From Planctomycetota bacterium (GTDB lineage Bacteria > Planctomycetota > UBA1135 > GCA-002686595): a DNA stretch of 54,660 nt. How positions within the stretch are numbered: the first letter of the stretch is position 1; each line of letters begins with the position of its first letter. This document shows, one piece after another, positions 16,917-25,249 of this stretch. The stretch is taken from the NCBI GenBank assembly GCA_028278425.1, contig JANQEJ010000016.1, forward strand, positions 1 through 54,660. Reading direction: 5' to 3'. The notes under the pieces were generated by a model, which saw only the letters and a list, made by a program, of their open reading frames with translations, had not been told where the DNA came from and searched no databases. A program made the position numbers and the translations under genes.

Positions 16917-18637
16917 GACTTCACATCCTCGTCCTGCTCCTGGTCGTGTGCGTCACGTTGCCGGCGCACGCCCAGGAGGAAACCCACGAGCGCGTCGACC
17001 TGCGCGTGATCTCCGCGAGCCCGACGGGCACCGTCGGCATCGACCGCGGCGCGAGCGACGGCGTCGAGGTCGGCGACCGCGTGATCTTCCGACCGAGGCA
17101 GGGCGGCGTCTACGAGGGCACCATCGCGCGGCTCAACGAGCGCAGCGCCGAGGTCGAGCTCGTCGACAAGGCCTTCGTTCCCGAGCCCGGAACGCGCGGC
17201 GAGGTCCTGGTCCCGCGTTCGCGGCTGGCCGAACGCGCCGCGCAGGAGGGGGAGCCGCCGGAGCCCGAACCCGAGGCTGGCCCCGAGGTCGAGCCGGAGG
17301 CGGTGGTCGAAGCCGAAGACGAGCCGCCCGAGCACCCGCCGTGGGAGAACCAGGACGAGGAGTGGACCGAGGACATGCCGCTGCTCGCCAAGGTGCGCGC
17401 GCTACGCCCCGAGGACCGAGCCCCTCTCTTCGTCGGCCGCGTCTACTTCATCGCCGACCAGACGTTCACCACCGACGAGGGCCGCTCCGACGGGTTCTAC
17501 CGCGCTGGGACCGACCTCGAGGTCGAGAACCCCTTCGGCCTGGGCGGTGGGTTCCGCTTCGACGGCGAGGCCAACTACCGCTACGTCGACGTTCCCGACT
17601 TCGACGACGACGACGACGCCAGGTTGCGGCTCGACCGGCTGTCGTACTTCTGGGGCGGCACGCGCTATGAGAACGACCGCCTCGAGTTCGGCCGCTTCCT
17701 GCACTACGGCGTGCCGGAGTTCGGCGTGGTCGACGGCATCGAGTGGGTGCGCCGGCGCGCCAACGGCCACCGCTACGGCGCGAGCGTCGGCTACCTGCTC
17801 GAGCCGGACGCCGACTACGACACCGGCGAGGACTTCCAGATGTCCGCCTGGTACGAGTGGGTCTCGAACGCTCAGGACGAGATCCACGTCACGACCGGCT
17901 TCCAGAAGACGCTTCACAACGGCGCGAGCGACCGCGACCTCCTCGTGGTCAAGGCCGAGTACCTGCCGCCGTCGGATTGGGACGCGTACGCGACGGCGTG
18001 GATCGACTTCTACGGCTCGGGCGACAACGCGAAGTCCGGCACCGAGATCACGCAGGCGCTCGCGACGGTCCGCCGCCGCTGGGCGGACGCGTCCGCGAAC
18101 CTCACGTTCCGGCGCATCCGCTTCCCGGAGCTCGAGAACCCCGGTTTCCTCGTGCCGGTGACGCCGCAGGAGCTGGCGGACGCCCGCTACGACCGGCTCT
18201 CGCTCTCGGGCTGGAAGGAGCTTGAGAACGGCAACCGTCTCCACGGCCAGATCGCCGGCTGGGACGACGAGGACGACTCCGGCGGCGACGTCGACTTCGG
18301 GATCGAGGTCGAGGATCTCTACCTCGACAGGAGCATCGCCGACTTCACGCTCTTCGCGACGCGCGGGCAGTTCTCGTTCTCCGCCGGCGGGCGCGCCTCC
18401 TACGGGCGCTACGTCGACGGCGGGCGGTGGGATCTCTCGTACTCCATCGTCGACCACCACAACGACGGCTTCGCCCACGACAACGACGACGTCTTCCAGC
18501 ACAACCTGCGCGCGAGCCGGAGCTTCTATACCGCTTCGGGCTGGGACGTCTCCATCGACGCCGAAACCAACTTCTACGACGGGGAGGAAGCCGCCTTCTC
18601 CGTCGGGCTCTACGTCCAGAAGAGCCTCGGTAGGTGA
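16913..18637 (+). CDS. Outer-membrane beta-barrel protein, candidate porin of a porin-cytochrome conduit
   Basis: A 574-residue protein with a signal peptide (LHILVLLLVVCVTLPAHAQ), a small beta-domain at about 28-105 (GIDRGASDGVEVGDRVIF, SH3- or flagellar-assembly-like), an acidic Pro/Glu linker at about 112-165, and then about 390 residues of alternating aromatic/polar strands typical of a beta-barrel (GGFRFDGEANYRYVDV, YGASVGYLL, DAYATAWIDFYGSG, WDVSIDAETNFYDG). It ends VGLYVQKSLGR rather than in the usual terminal Phe. By position, coupled on both sides to multiheme cytochromes, it is the best candidate for the sheath that MtrB/PioB provide in known conduits. I see no sequence motif that proves homology to MtrB. 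GTG 16913 overlaps the upstream stop; GTGA overlaps the next gene. Confidence 0.7.
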   Translation: MRLHILVLLLVVCVTLPAHAQEETHERVDLRVISASPTGTVGIDRGASDGVEVGDRVIFRPRQGGVYEGTIARLNERSAEVELVDKAFVPEPGTRGEVLVPRSRLAERAAQEGEPPEPEPEAGPEVEPEAVVEAEDEPPEHPPWENQDEEWTEDMPLLAKVRALRPEDRAPLFVGRVYFIADQTFTTDEGRSDGFYRAGTDLEVENPFGLGGGFRFDGEANYRYVDVPDFDDDDDARLRLDRLSYFWGGTRYENDRLEFGRFLHYGVPEFGVVDGIEWVRRRANGHRYGASVGYLLEPDADYDTGEDFQMSAWYEWVSNAQDEIHVTTGFQKTLHNGASDRDLLVVKAEYLPPSDWDAYATAWIDFYGSGDNAKSGTEITQALATVRRRWADASANLTFRRIRFPELENPGFLVPVTPQELADARYDRLSLSGWKELENGNRLHGQIAGWDDEDDSGGDVDFGIEVEDLYLDRSIADFTLFATRGQFSFSAGGRASYGRYVDGGRWDLSYSIVDHHNDGFAHDNDDVFQHNLRASRSFYTASGWDVSIDAETNFYDGEEAAFSVGLYVQKSLGR

Positions 18638-19287
18638 AAACCATGCGATTCCCTCGGAACAAGGCCACGCTCTTCCTCGTCGCCGCGCTCTCGTCGCTCG
18701 CGCTCGCCTGCGCGATGCAGGGGCCGGGCAGCGTGTCGCGCCACCGCTGGTGGGCGGGGCTCGGCCCGGTGATCCCGCACGACAACTTCCCCGCGGACTG
18801 CCGGCTTTGTCACGTCGGCGGCGACTGGCACACCTTGACGGCGGACTTCGAGTTCGACCACGAGGCGGAGACCGGCGTGCCGCTCCTCGGCGCGCACGCG
18901 GAGGCGCGCTGCCTGCGCTGCCACAACGACCGCGGTCCGGTCGAGGTCTTCGCCGCCAAGGGCTGCGCCGGCTGTCACGAGGACATCCATCAGGGGGACC
19001 TCGGACAGAACTGCACCCAGTGCCACCGGGAGCAAACCTGGCAGCCGTTCGGCATGGTCGAGCTGCACCAGCGCACGCGCTTCCCGCTCGTCGGCGTGCA
19101 CGCGGTGACGGCGTGCCACCGCTGCCATCCCGGCGCGGAGGTCGGGAACTTCATTCCGACCGACACCGAGTGCGTCACCTGCCACGTGTCCGACCTGAAC
19201 CGCACGACGAACCACTTCGCCTTCGGCTGGGTGGAGCGTTGCGACCGCTGCCACAAGCCGACGTCCTGGAAGGACGCGGAGCTGTGA
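18634..19287 (+). CDS. 7-heme cytochrome c lipoprotein
   Basis: A 217-residue protein with a lipobox (SLALAC) and seven CxxCH sites: CRLCH, CLRCH, CAGCH, CTQCH, CHRCH, CVTCH and CDRCH. Its centre is one copy of the three-heme repeat seen six times in the 23-heme protein: CAGCHEDIHQGDL, CTQCH, then FPLVGVH and CHRCH. Shared modules suggest that the two interact or derive from one another. As a lipoprotein it would sit on the inner or outer membrane, perhaps at the mouth of the barrel. GTG 18634 overlaps the barrel stop; ATG 18643 is an in-frame alternative with GGTAGG upstream and an equally good signal. Confidence 0.88.
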   Translation: MKTMRFPRNKATLFLVAALSSLALACAMQGPGSVSRHRWWAGLGPVIPHDNFPADCRLCHVGGDWHTLTADFEFDHEAETGVPLLGAHAEARCLRCHNDRGPVEVFAAKGCAGCHEDIHQGDLGQNCTQCHREQTWQPFGMVELHQRTRFPLVGVHAVTACHRCHPGAEVGNFIPTDTECVTCHVSDLNRTTNHFAFGWVERCDRCHKPTSWKDAEL

Positions 19288-19323
19288 GGCTCAAGTTGGA
19301 TGCTTGCGAGGGACGATGAGACG

Positions 19324-19350
19324 GATCGAGCCGGTGGGAACGGCTCGATC
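19324..19350 (+). promoter_or_regulatory. Perfect hairpin before the 11-heme cytochrome gene
   Basis: GATCGAGCCG (19324-19333) and CGGCTCGATC (19341-19350) form a perfect 10-base stem with a 7-base loop. It ends 16 bases before the ATG at 19367 and abuts the purine-rich ribosome binding region. It could set the expression ratio between the last cytochrome and the upstream genes, by attenuation, RNA processing or as a protein site. There is no T-tract. Confidence 0.5.
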
Positions 19351-19366
19351 GGGGGAACGGCGGGAC

Positions 19367-22141
19367 ATGCGTAGATTCGGGAAGGCCTTGCTGCTGGCGG
19401 TGGGCGCGTCGGCGGCGTTCTTCGGGTGTGGCGACCCGGGCGGTAGCGGGGGAGGCACGTCGTCGGCGACCGAGAGCTGCATGACCTGCCACAACGGGTC
19501 GCAGCAGAACGACTACAAGGGGCCGGGCCTCGAGAACCCGCACCCGTACGGGACGGGCTTCGCGGCCAACATGACGTGCACGTTCTGCCACGGCGGCAAT
19601 CCCGGCGGCGAGACGCCGCTCGCCGCGCACGTGCCGCCGCCGCCGCAGATCGGCGACGACACGCAGCTCGAGAACGACGAGTTCGCGTACTTCAACCGGC
19701 TGACGCTGACCGGGCTGGACAAGCTGCCCGACTACACGGTGGGCGGCGTGACGTACACCGCGCTCGACTACCTGCAGTTCATCAACCCCGGCGACCTGCG
19801 CGTCGTCACGCAGAACCGGAGCTGCGGCCAGTGCCACGACCCGCACGTGGACACGGTCAACGGGAGCCTGCTCGCGACGGAGGCGGGCATCCTCTCGGGA
19901 GCGATGTACGCGATCGGCGTCGACAACGCGCTCGGCGTCACGCTCTACGAGGACACCGCCGCGGACAAGGGCTTCCGCGCGGTGACCGATCCGAACTACT
20001 TCGTCGACCCGACGAACACCGGGGCGGTGGGCGAGCTGATCGAGTATCCGGTCTACAGCGTGTTCAACGAGCCGGGCTCGATCCACGCGAACGACAACTA
20101 CCTCTCGCCGGACCTCGACGACGACCAGTTGCAGGACGGGCGGGTCATCACGGGCTCGCCGCTCGCGGACCTCTACCACGAGCAGGTCGCGTTCACCTGC
20201 GGCGACTGCCACCTCGGTAGCGCGGGGGCGAACAACCGCTACGGCGACTTTCGCTCGTCCGGCTGCACGTCGTGCCACATGCGCTACAGCCTGGACGGCC
20301 GCAGCACGAGCGGCGATCCGAACGTCGACCCGTTCGAGCCCGCCGACCCGGACCAGATCGAGGAGCCCGAGCTGCCGCACATCAAGCGGCATCTCCTGAC
20401 GTCGATCGCGAAGACGCTGCCGAGCGGCGAGTTCGTCCAGGGGATCGACGACTACACGTGCGCCGGCTGCCACCAGGGTTCGAACCGCACGGTGATGCAG
20501 TACTGGGGCATCCGGCTCGACCAGAACCAGGACGTCAGGAACGACCGGCAGTACCCGGACAACCCGGCGTCGTTCAAGACGACGAGCGGCGACACGCGGC
20601 TCTTCGACCCGGTAGTCGGCAACAACACGTTCAACGGCCGCAACCGGAACCAGTACCTGCTCGAGGAGGACTACGACGGCGACGGGCTCGACGACACGCC
20701 GCCGGACGTTCACTACGAGGCGGGGATGGGCTGCATCGACTGCCACGGCAGCTACGACCTGCACGGCGGCGACACGTCACTGCCGGGCCAGAACGAGATC
20801 AAGAGCCGGATGGAGCACTCCGTGGCGATCAAGTGCGTCGACTGCCACGGGACCGTGGCCGCCTACGCGCCGGTCGCTCCCGGCGTCGGATACGACGGCG
20901 TCGTGAAGGACCTCGCGATGGACAGCGAGGGCAACCAGCTCAAGCACGTCTTCCGCGACGCGCAGGGCGACTACTACATGGTGAGCCGCCTGACGGGGAA
21001 CACGCACTACGTCAGCCAAACGCGCGACGTCACGGTGGACACCGGGAAGGTCGACCCCTTCACGTCGCAGCCCGTCTACAGCGCCAAGGCCTCCTACGCG
21101 ATGGGCACGGCGGACGGCAGCCCCGCGACCGGCATCGGCCCGCAGCAGGAGACCTACGCGGTGACGCCCGGGTTCTCCCACATGGACAACCTGAGCTGCG
21201 AGGCCTGCCACTCCTCGTGGACCAACTCGTGCATCGGCTGCCACCTCGAGGGCGAGTACAACACCGGCGACAACTACAGCAACATCACCGGCGAGCGCAT
21301 CGTGTTCCGCGAGCGCGAGGCGGACTTCGTCTACCAGACGCCGGTCCACTTCCAGCTCGGCGTCGGTCCGGACAACAAGATCCGTCCGATCGTCCCGAAC
21401 ACCGACATGTTCTTCACCTACGAGGACAAGAACAACGTCGACTCGAAGACCTTCGCCTTCTCGGACCGCAACGCGAACGGCGCCAACCCGTTCACGGAGG
21501 ACCCGTCGTCGCTCGCCCACAACGTCATCATGCAGCACTCCATCCGCGGCAAGGTCGACTCGAGCTACGAGGGGCCGCGCTACTGCGTCGCCTGCCACCT
21601 GACCGACGACGGCCTGGCGCAGTACGGCGGGCAGTACACCGCCTTCAAGACCCGGATGCAGAACGACGCGTACGACCTGCTGAACTACAACATGCTCAAG
21701 CAGCACATCGGCAGGAACACGGGCAACGACATGAACTCGCCGATGTTCGTCCACATGGCCGCCGGGCTCGGCACCGGGCTCTTCAACTTCGACGAGGACG
21801 GCTGTCCGGAGAACCCGCTCGACACCTTCGCCGGCCGCAAGGGCTGCGACGGCGTCGCGCCCGCGACGAGCTTCGACGCGGCGACGGTGAAGTACAACCT
21901 GGACGCGATCGTCGATGTCGACGGCACGTCCAACGGCTCGAACAACCACCCGATGGACGAGCCGCCGACGGGAACGCTGCGCGACTTCTCCGATGACCCG
22001 AACATGGCGGGGCCGCTCGGAAAGACGCTGATCGAGAAGCTGACCGATCCGGCGACCGGGATCGTGCTGGACTCCTACCTGGACGCGGACGCGACGGCGG
22101 ATCCAGGGGCGCAGAGCTTCATCGACGGGGGCGGCCCCTAG
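19367..22141 (+). CDS. Large 11-heme cytochrome c lipoprotein, candidate surface terminal reductase
   Basis: A 924-residue protein with a lipobox (AAFFGCGDPGG) followed by a Gly/Ser linker and 11 CxxCH sites: CMTCH, CTFCH, CGQCH, CGDCH, CTSCH, CAGCH, CIDCH, CVDCH, CEACH, CIGCH, CVACH. The hemes are spread over the first 760 residues with large intervening domains, unlike the dense 23-heme protein; the last 160 residues have none. An Asp-rich loop DYDGDGLDDTPPD could bind calcium. Size, lipid anchor and heme spacing recall surface multiheme cytochromes of the OmcA/MtrC kind, but the count (11) and spacing differ and I do not claim homology. ATG 19367 is chosen over upstream starts because it gives a clean lipoprotein signal. 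Confidence 0.85.
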   Translation: MRRFGKALLLAVGASAAFFGCGDPGGSGGGTSSATESCMTCHNGSQQNDYKGPGLENPHPYGTGFAANMTCTFCHGGNPGGETPLAAHVPPPPQIGDDTQLENDEFAYFNRLTLTGLDKLPDYTVGGVTYTALDYLQFINPGDLRVVTQNRSCGQCHDPHVDTVNGSLLATEAGILSGAMYAIGVDNALGVTLYEDTAADKGFRAVTDPNYFVDPTNTGAVGELIEYPVYSVFNEPGSIHANDNYLSPDLDDDQLQDGRVITGSPLADLYHEQVAFTCGDCHLGSAGANNRYGDFRSSGCTSCHMRYSLDGRSTSGDPNVDPFEPADPDQIEEPELPHIKRHLLTSIAKTLPSGEFVQGIDDYTCAGCHQGSNRTVMQYWGIRLDQNQDVRNDRQYPDNPASFKTTSGDTRLFDPVVGNNTFNGRNRNQYLLEEDYDGDGLDDTPPDVHYEAGMGCIDCHGSYDLHGGDTSLPGQNEIKSRMEHSVAIKCVDCHGTVAAYAPVAPGVGYDGVVKDLAMDSEGNQLKHVFRDAQGDYYMVSRLTGNTHYVSQTRDVTVDTGKVDPFTSQPVYSAKASYAMGTADGSPATGIGPQQETYAVTPGFSHMDNLSCEACHSSWTNSCIGCHLEGEYNTGDNYSNITGERIVFREREADFVYQTPVHFQLGVGPDNKIRPIVPNTDMFFTYEDKNNVDSKTFAFSDRNANGANPFTEDPSSLAHNVIMQHSIRGKVDSSYEGPRYCVACHLTDDGLAQYGGQYTAFKTRMQNDAYDLLNYNMLKQHIGRNTGNDMNSPMFVHMAAGLGTGLFNFDEDGCPENPLDTFAGRKGCDGVAPATSFDAATVKYNLDAIVDVDGTSNGSNNHPMDEPPTGTLRDFSDDPNMAGPLGKTLIEKLTDPATGIVLDSYLDADATADPGAQSFIDGGGP

Positions 22142-22209
22142 GGCAGGGGGGGCCAGGTCTTCCATTCGGGCGAGGCCGCGCTAGCCTGGCCTGACCCGGC
22201 GGGGGAGAG

Positions 22210-22845
22210 ATGGGAGAGCTGGTCGACGCGTGGACCCTCTGGTCCTCGGAGAAGCTCGACGACGCCCACTTGCTTTGGGGCCTCGAGATCTTCTGGTGGG
22301 GGAGGATCGGCAAGCTTCTTCAGACGTTCGCGGTCCTTACCATCGTCGTCGAAATCGTCGGCGAGCACCGGCTGCGGGCGTTCGGCCGCGGGCTGCACGG
22401 AGCGTTCACGTTTGCCAAGGCTCGCGCCATGCTGGCGGACGCGAAGAGCTACACGCGCGCGTGGTCTCGTTACATGCGCGCTCCGTCGGGCTCGGACGAG
22501 CACAAGCAGGCGGCGGCCCGAGTGAACGCGCTCCGCTCCAACAAGCTGAGTCTCGTGCTCGCGCTGACCTACGCTTCGGTCATGGGCTTCATCCTGTGGG
22601 TGAACCTCAACTGGTGGCAATGGGTGGTGGCGATGTTCATCGCCGTTGGGGTGTACGCCTGGATGGCCGCCTTCGTCACGTTCGGCGTCGTACTGTTCAT
22701 CTCCGTCCTCGGGCTGCTGGCCGACATCGCTCTGATCACGCCGGTGGCCTGGATCATCTCGCGCAGGAGTCTGGACCTCATCGTCAAGCTCTGCACGCTG
22801 ATCGCAGTCGTCCTCGGGGTGCACTTCGACTTCCTCGCGTCGTAG
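22210..22845 (+). CDS. Membrane protein of unknown function
   Basis: A 211-residue protein with an amphipathic N-terminal part, a basic central region (about 60-105) and three to four hydrophobic helices from about 108 on (LSLVLALTYASVMGFILWV, WVVAMFIAVGVYAWMAAFVTF, VVLFISVLGLLADIALITPVAWII, IVKLCTLIAVVLGVHFDFLA). I recognise no family. ATG 22210 follows GGGGGAGAG, a good ribosome binding site. It lies 68 bases after the 11-heme gene on the same strand, so it may belong to that transcript, but nothing in the protein ties it to electron transfer. Confidence 0.6.
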   Translation: MGELVDAWTLWSSEKLDDAHLLWGLEIFWWGRIGKLLQTFAVLTIVVEIVGEHRLRAFGRGLHGAFTFAKARAMLADAKSYTRAWSRYMRAPSGSDEHKQAAARVNALRSNKLSLVLALTYASVMGFILWVNLNWWQWVVAMFIAVGVYAWMAAFVTFGVVLFISVLGLLADIALITPVAWIISRRSLDLIVKLCTLIAVVLGVHFDFLAS

Positions 22846-23036
22846 GCCCGCCGGGCGCCGAAGGAGCCCAAGCCGTCGGTGTTCTCGTCGCGACCGCGCC
22901 CCGGAACGGGGCGACCCGAAGCGCTCGCGTGACGCGTCCCGCGCGCCTACCGCGAGCATGGAGCGGTACCGCGTACCGCGCGGCGACGCGCGCGGGCGGC
23001 TTCTCCCGGACGAGCCGGCGGAAGTAGAATGCGCCC

Positions 23037-24416
23037 ATGAAGCTCTTCGCCCTGGCCGGCCTTCTCGTCGCTGCCCCTTCCGTCGCCCACGCCCAGGAGG
23101 TGACGAGGACCTTCGACGACGTCGGGGTCACGCTCACCTTGTCGGGTTTCGAGGAGCTTGAGGAGGGCGAGCAGGAAGCGGGCGATCAGCGCCGCGCGTG
23201 GTGGATCGGGACGGTAGGCCGCGCCGAGGTTTACGTGTCCTTCTGGGTGTACGGCCGCAAGGATCTCGGCCTCGACCTGCCGGAGGACGTCGTCTACCTG
23301 GTCGAGGGTCACCGCGCGCGAGTGCAGGAAGCGGAGGAAGAGGAGTCGGGGGAGAAGCGCGCGCCGTTCCGCTACCAGGAGCTCGAGCTCTTCGCCGGTC
23401 CCTTCGGGTACGTGCCCTACACGTACCTGGGCGTGCACACGCGCTACGACGAGACGAAGCCGGTCGCCAACCACATCTGTCTCGGCGGCATCGGCGAGAC
23501 CAACGCCTACGGCGTCGAGATCTGGGCGGAGCCGGCGCTGAGCGACGACGAGCGCAAGACGGTGCTCGAAGCGCTGGCGACCTGCATCTCCTACGCGGGG
23601 CCGGCGCAGGAGGCGGAATGGACCGAGGAGGAGCTCGTCACGCGCTGGGAGGCGGACGCGCCCGACGAGGTGCACGAGAAGCTCGTGTATCACCGCACCG
23701 AGCACTACCTGATCCTCTCCAACTGCGGCAAGGGCAGCATGAAGAGCTTCGGGAAGAAGATGGAGGAGTTCTACGCGGCGGTGAAGGAGGTCTATGACTT
23801 CGAGGAGGTTCCCGGCGAGAAGCTGTTGCCGGTTTTCCTCTTCCGCACCGATCAGCAGTACTACGACTTTTGCGTCAAGACGGTCGGCTGGACCGAGGAC
23901 GAAGCCCGCGACTCGAAGGGCATGGCCTGGCACGACTACTACGCCACATGGTACGAGGCGCCGCGCGACCCCGTGCACATCCACGAGGCGACGCACCAGA
24001 TCTTCAAGAACCGCCTGCGGCTCCCGGGCGGAGGTTCCTGGTTCCAGGAGGGCGTCGCCGAGTACATGTCGACGTCGAAGAACGAGCGCAAGGCCTTCAA
24101 GAAGATCGTCAAGGAAGAGAAGCACGTGCCGCTCGAGCAGTTCTTTCTCGTCCGGAGCCTCCTGATGTCGCAGGAGACCGACCGCCTCGACGGCGGCAGC
24201 GACGCCAGCGACGGCTACCTCCAGGCCGCGTGCCTGATCGAGTTCGTCCGCGAGAGCAAGGAGTGGAAGGACCGCTTCCGGGACTTTGTCCACGCGATCG
24301 GCCGAACGCCTTACAACGACGTCGCCGCGATCGAGCGCGCGCTCGGCGAGGTGTACGGGGTCGACCTCGAGGGGTTCGAGAAGCGGTTCCTCGAGTACTG
24401 GCGGAAGCGGCGGTAG
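23037..24416 (+). CDS. Exported DUF1570-type zinc metallopeptidase
   Basis: A 459-residue protein with a signal peptide (LFALAGLLVAAPSVAHAQ). The N-terminal half (about 20-200) is a separate beta-rich domain. The C-terminal half carries H316-E-A-T-H320 (zinc ligands and catalytic Glu) and a downstream WFQEGVAEYM with E338 as the likely third ligand, the gluzincin arrangement of DUF1570 proteins. It should therefore be an active periplasmic or secreted peptidase, unlike its relative at 3678, where the Glu is lost. Start ATG 23037 has GGCGGAAG about 11 bases upstream. It is followed by a strong hairpin at 24516-24541 and stands as its own unit. Confidence 0.75.
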   Translation: MKLFALAGLLVAAPSVAHAQEVTRTFDDVGVTLTLSGFEELEEGEQEAGDQRRAWWIGTVGRAEVYVSFWVYGRKDLGLDLPEDVVYLVEGHRARVQEAEEEESGEKRAPFRYQELELFAGPFGYVPYTYLGVHTRYDETKPVANHICLGGIGETNAYGVEIWAEPALSDDERKTVLEALATCISYAGPAQEAEWTEEELVTRWEADAPDEVHEKLVYHRTEHYLILSNCGKGSMKSFGKKMEEFYAAVKEVYDFEEVPGEKLLPVFLFRTDQQYYDFCVKTVGWTEDEARDSKGMAWHDYYATWYEAPRDPVHIHEATHQIFKNRLRLPGGGSWFQEGVAEYMSTSKNERKAFKKIVKEEKHVPLEQFFLVRSLLMSQETDRLDGGSDASDGYLQAACLIEFVRESKEWKDRFRDFVHAIGRTPYNDVAAIERALGEVYGVDLEGFEKRFLEYWRKRR

Positions 24417-24515
24417 CGGTAGGTCTGCGGAAGCGGCACGGCGACCGGCGAGATCGTGGCCGAGAGAATCCGGGAGTCCCCGTAGGAACCGGAGCCCTGC
24501 AACCGCACTTGTCCG

Positions 24516-24541
24516 CCCGGCCGTGCATCTTCACGGCCGGG
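24516..24541 (+). terminator. Hairpin after the DUF1570 peptidase gene
   Basis: A perfect 10-base stem CCCGGCCGTG (24516-24525) / CACGGCCGGG (24532-24541) with loop CATCTT, 100 bases after the peptidase stop. A second small stem (GCGTC/GACGC around GTTT) follows directly. No long T-tract is present, so this may be a terminator or the start of a leader for the sigma gene at 24593. Confidence 0.5.
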
Positions 24542-24592
24542 ACGCGTCGTTTGACGCACGGCTGAGGGGTGCGGGGCCGTCAGCCGGCTACA

Positions 24593-25249
24593 ATGGCCCT
24601 CTGGATGCTCCCTTCCCGAGTTCCCGGAGATCCCGCCGACGATCGCTCGCTGTCCATCACCACGACCGCGCTTCTGGAGGGCCTACACGGCGAGGACTCC
24701 GAGGCCTGGTCCATGTTCGAGCAGCGGTATCGTCCCATCATCGCCGGTGTGCTGCGCCGGATGGGGATCGAACCGCGCGAGCTGCCCGACCTGGCACAGG
24801 ACGTCCTTCTGTCCTTCGTGCGCGACTTCCGGGCTGACAAGTATGACCGGGATCGGGGGCGGTTGCGCGGTTGGATCGCCGCCATCGCGCGCAACCGAGC
24901 GCGCGACTTCCATCGTCGCGCGAGCCGTACCGTTCTAAGGCGCGGCGAGTCGGCGTTCGAAGAACTCTCAGCCGCCGCCGACGTCGAGAGGCTCTGGGAT
25001 GAAGAGTGCGCTCGCCACAAGGTCCGAACGTTGGTCGAGCGCCTGAAGCGCGAGACGGGCTTTCAGGACACGACGTTCGCCGCCTTCGAGCTCGTCCAAC
25101 TCCAAGGCCGAAGCGCGGCGGACGCCGCGCGCGAGCTGGATTTGTCCATCTCGGCCGTCTACGTCGCGACGCACCGCTGCCGGAAACGCCTTGCGGAGCT
25201 CCGCCCGATAGTCGACGCGGCCTTCGGCGAAGACGGGGCTACGGGATGA
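24593..25249 (+). CDS. ECF-type RNA polymerase sigma factor
   Basis: A 218-residue sigma-70 family protein. Region 2 is at about 30-100 (AWSMFEQRYRPIIAGVLRR, LPDLAQDVLLSFVRDF, GRLRGWIAAIARNRARDF) and region 4 at about 150-205 (FAAFELVQLQGRSAADAARELDLSISAVYVATHRCRKRLAEL). No membrane or extra domain is present, in contrast to the sigma at 1573. The ATG at 24593 is my choice; GTG 24569 and ATG 24605 are in-frame alternatives and no start has a strong ribosome binding site. The stop overlaps the start of the kinase gene (ATGA), so the two are translationally coupled. ECF factors encoded next to Ser/Thr kinases form known groups in Planctomycetota. Confidence 0.85.
   Translation: MALWMLPSRVPGDPADDRSLSITTTALLEGLHGEDSEAWSMFEQRYRPIIAGVLRRMGIEPRELPDLAQDVLLSFVRDFRADKYDRDRGRLRGWIAAIARNRARDFHRRASRTVLRRGESAFEELSAAADVERLWDEECARHKVRTLVERLKRETGFQDTTFAAFELVQLQGRSAADAARELDLSISAVYVATHRCRKRLAELRPIVDAAFGEDGATG

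Noticed and set aside
19367..22141. Naming the 11-heme protein omcA or mtrC
   Set aside because: The heme count and spacing differ from the decaheme family and no family-specific motif is visible; only the general role is inferred.
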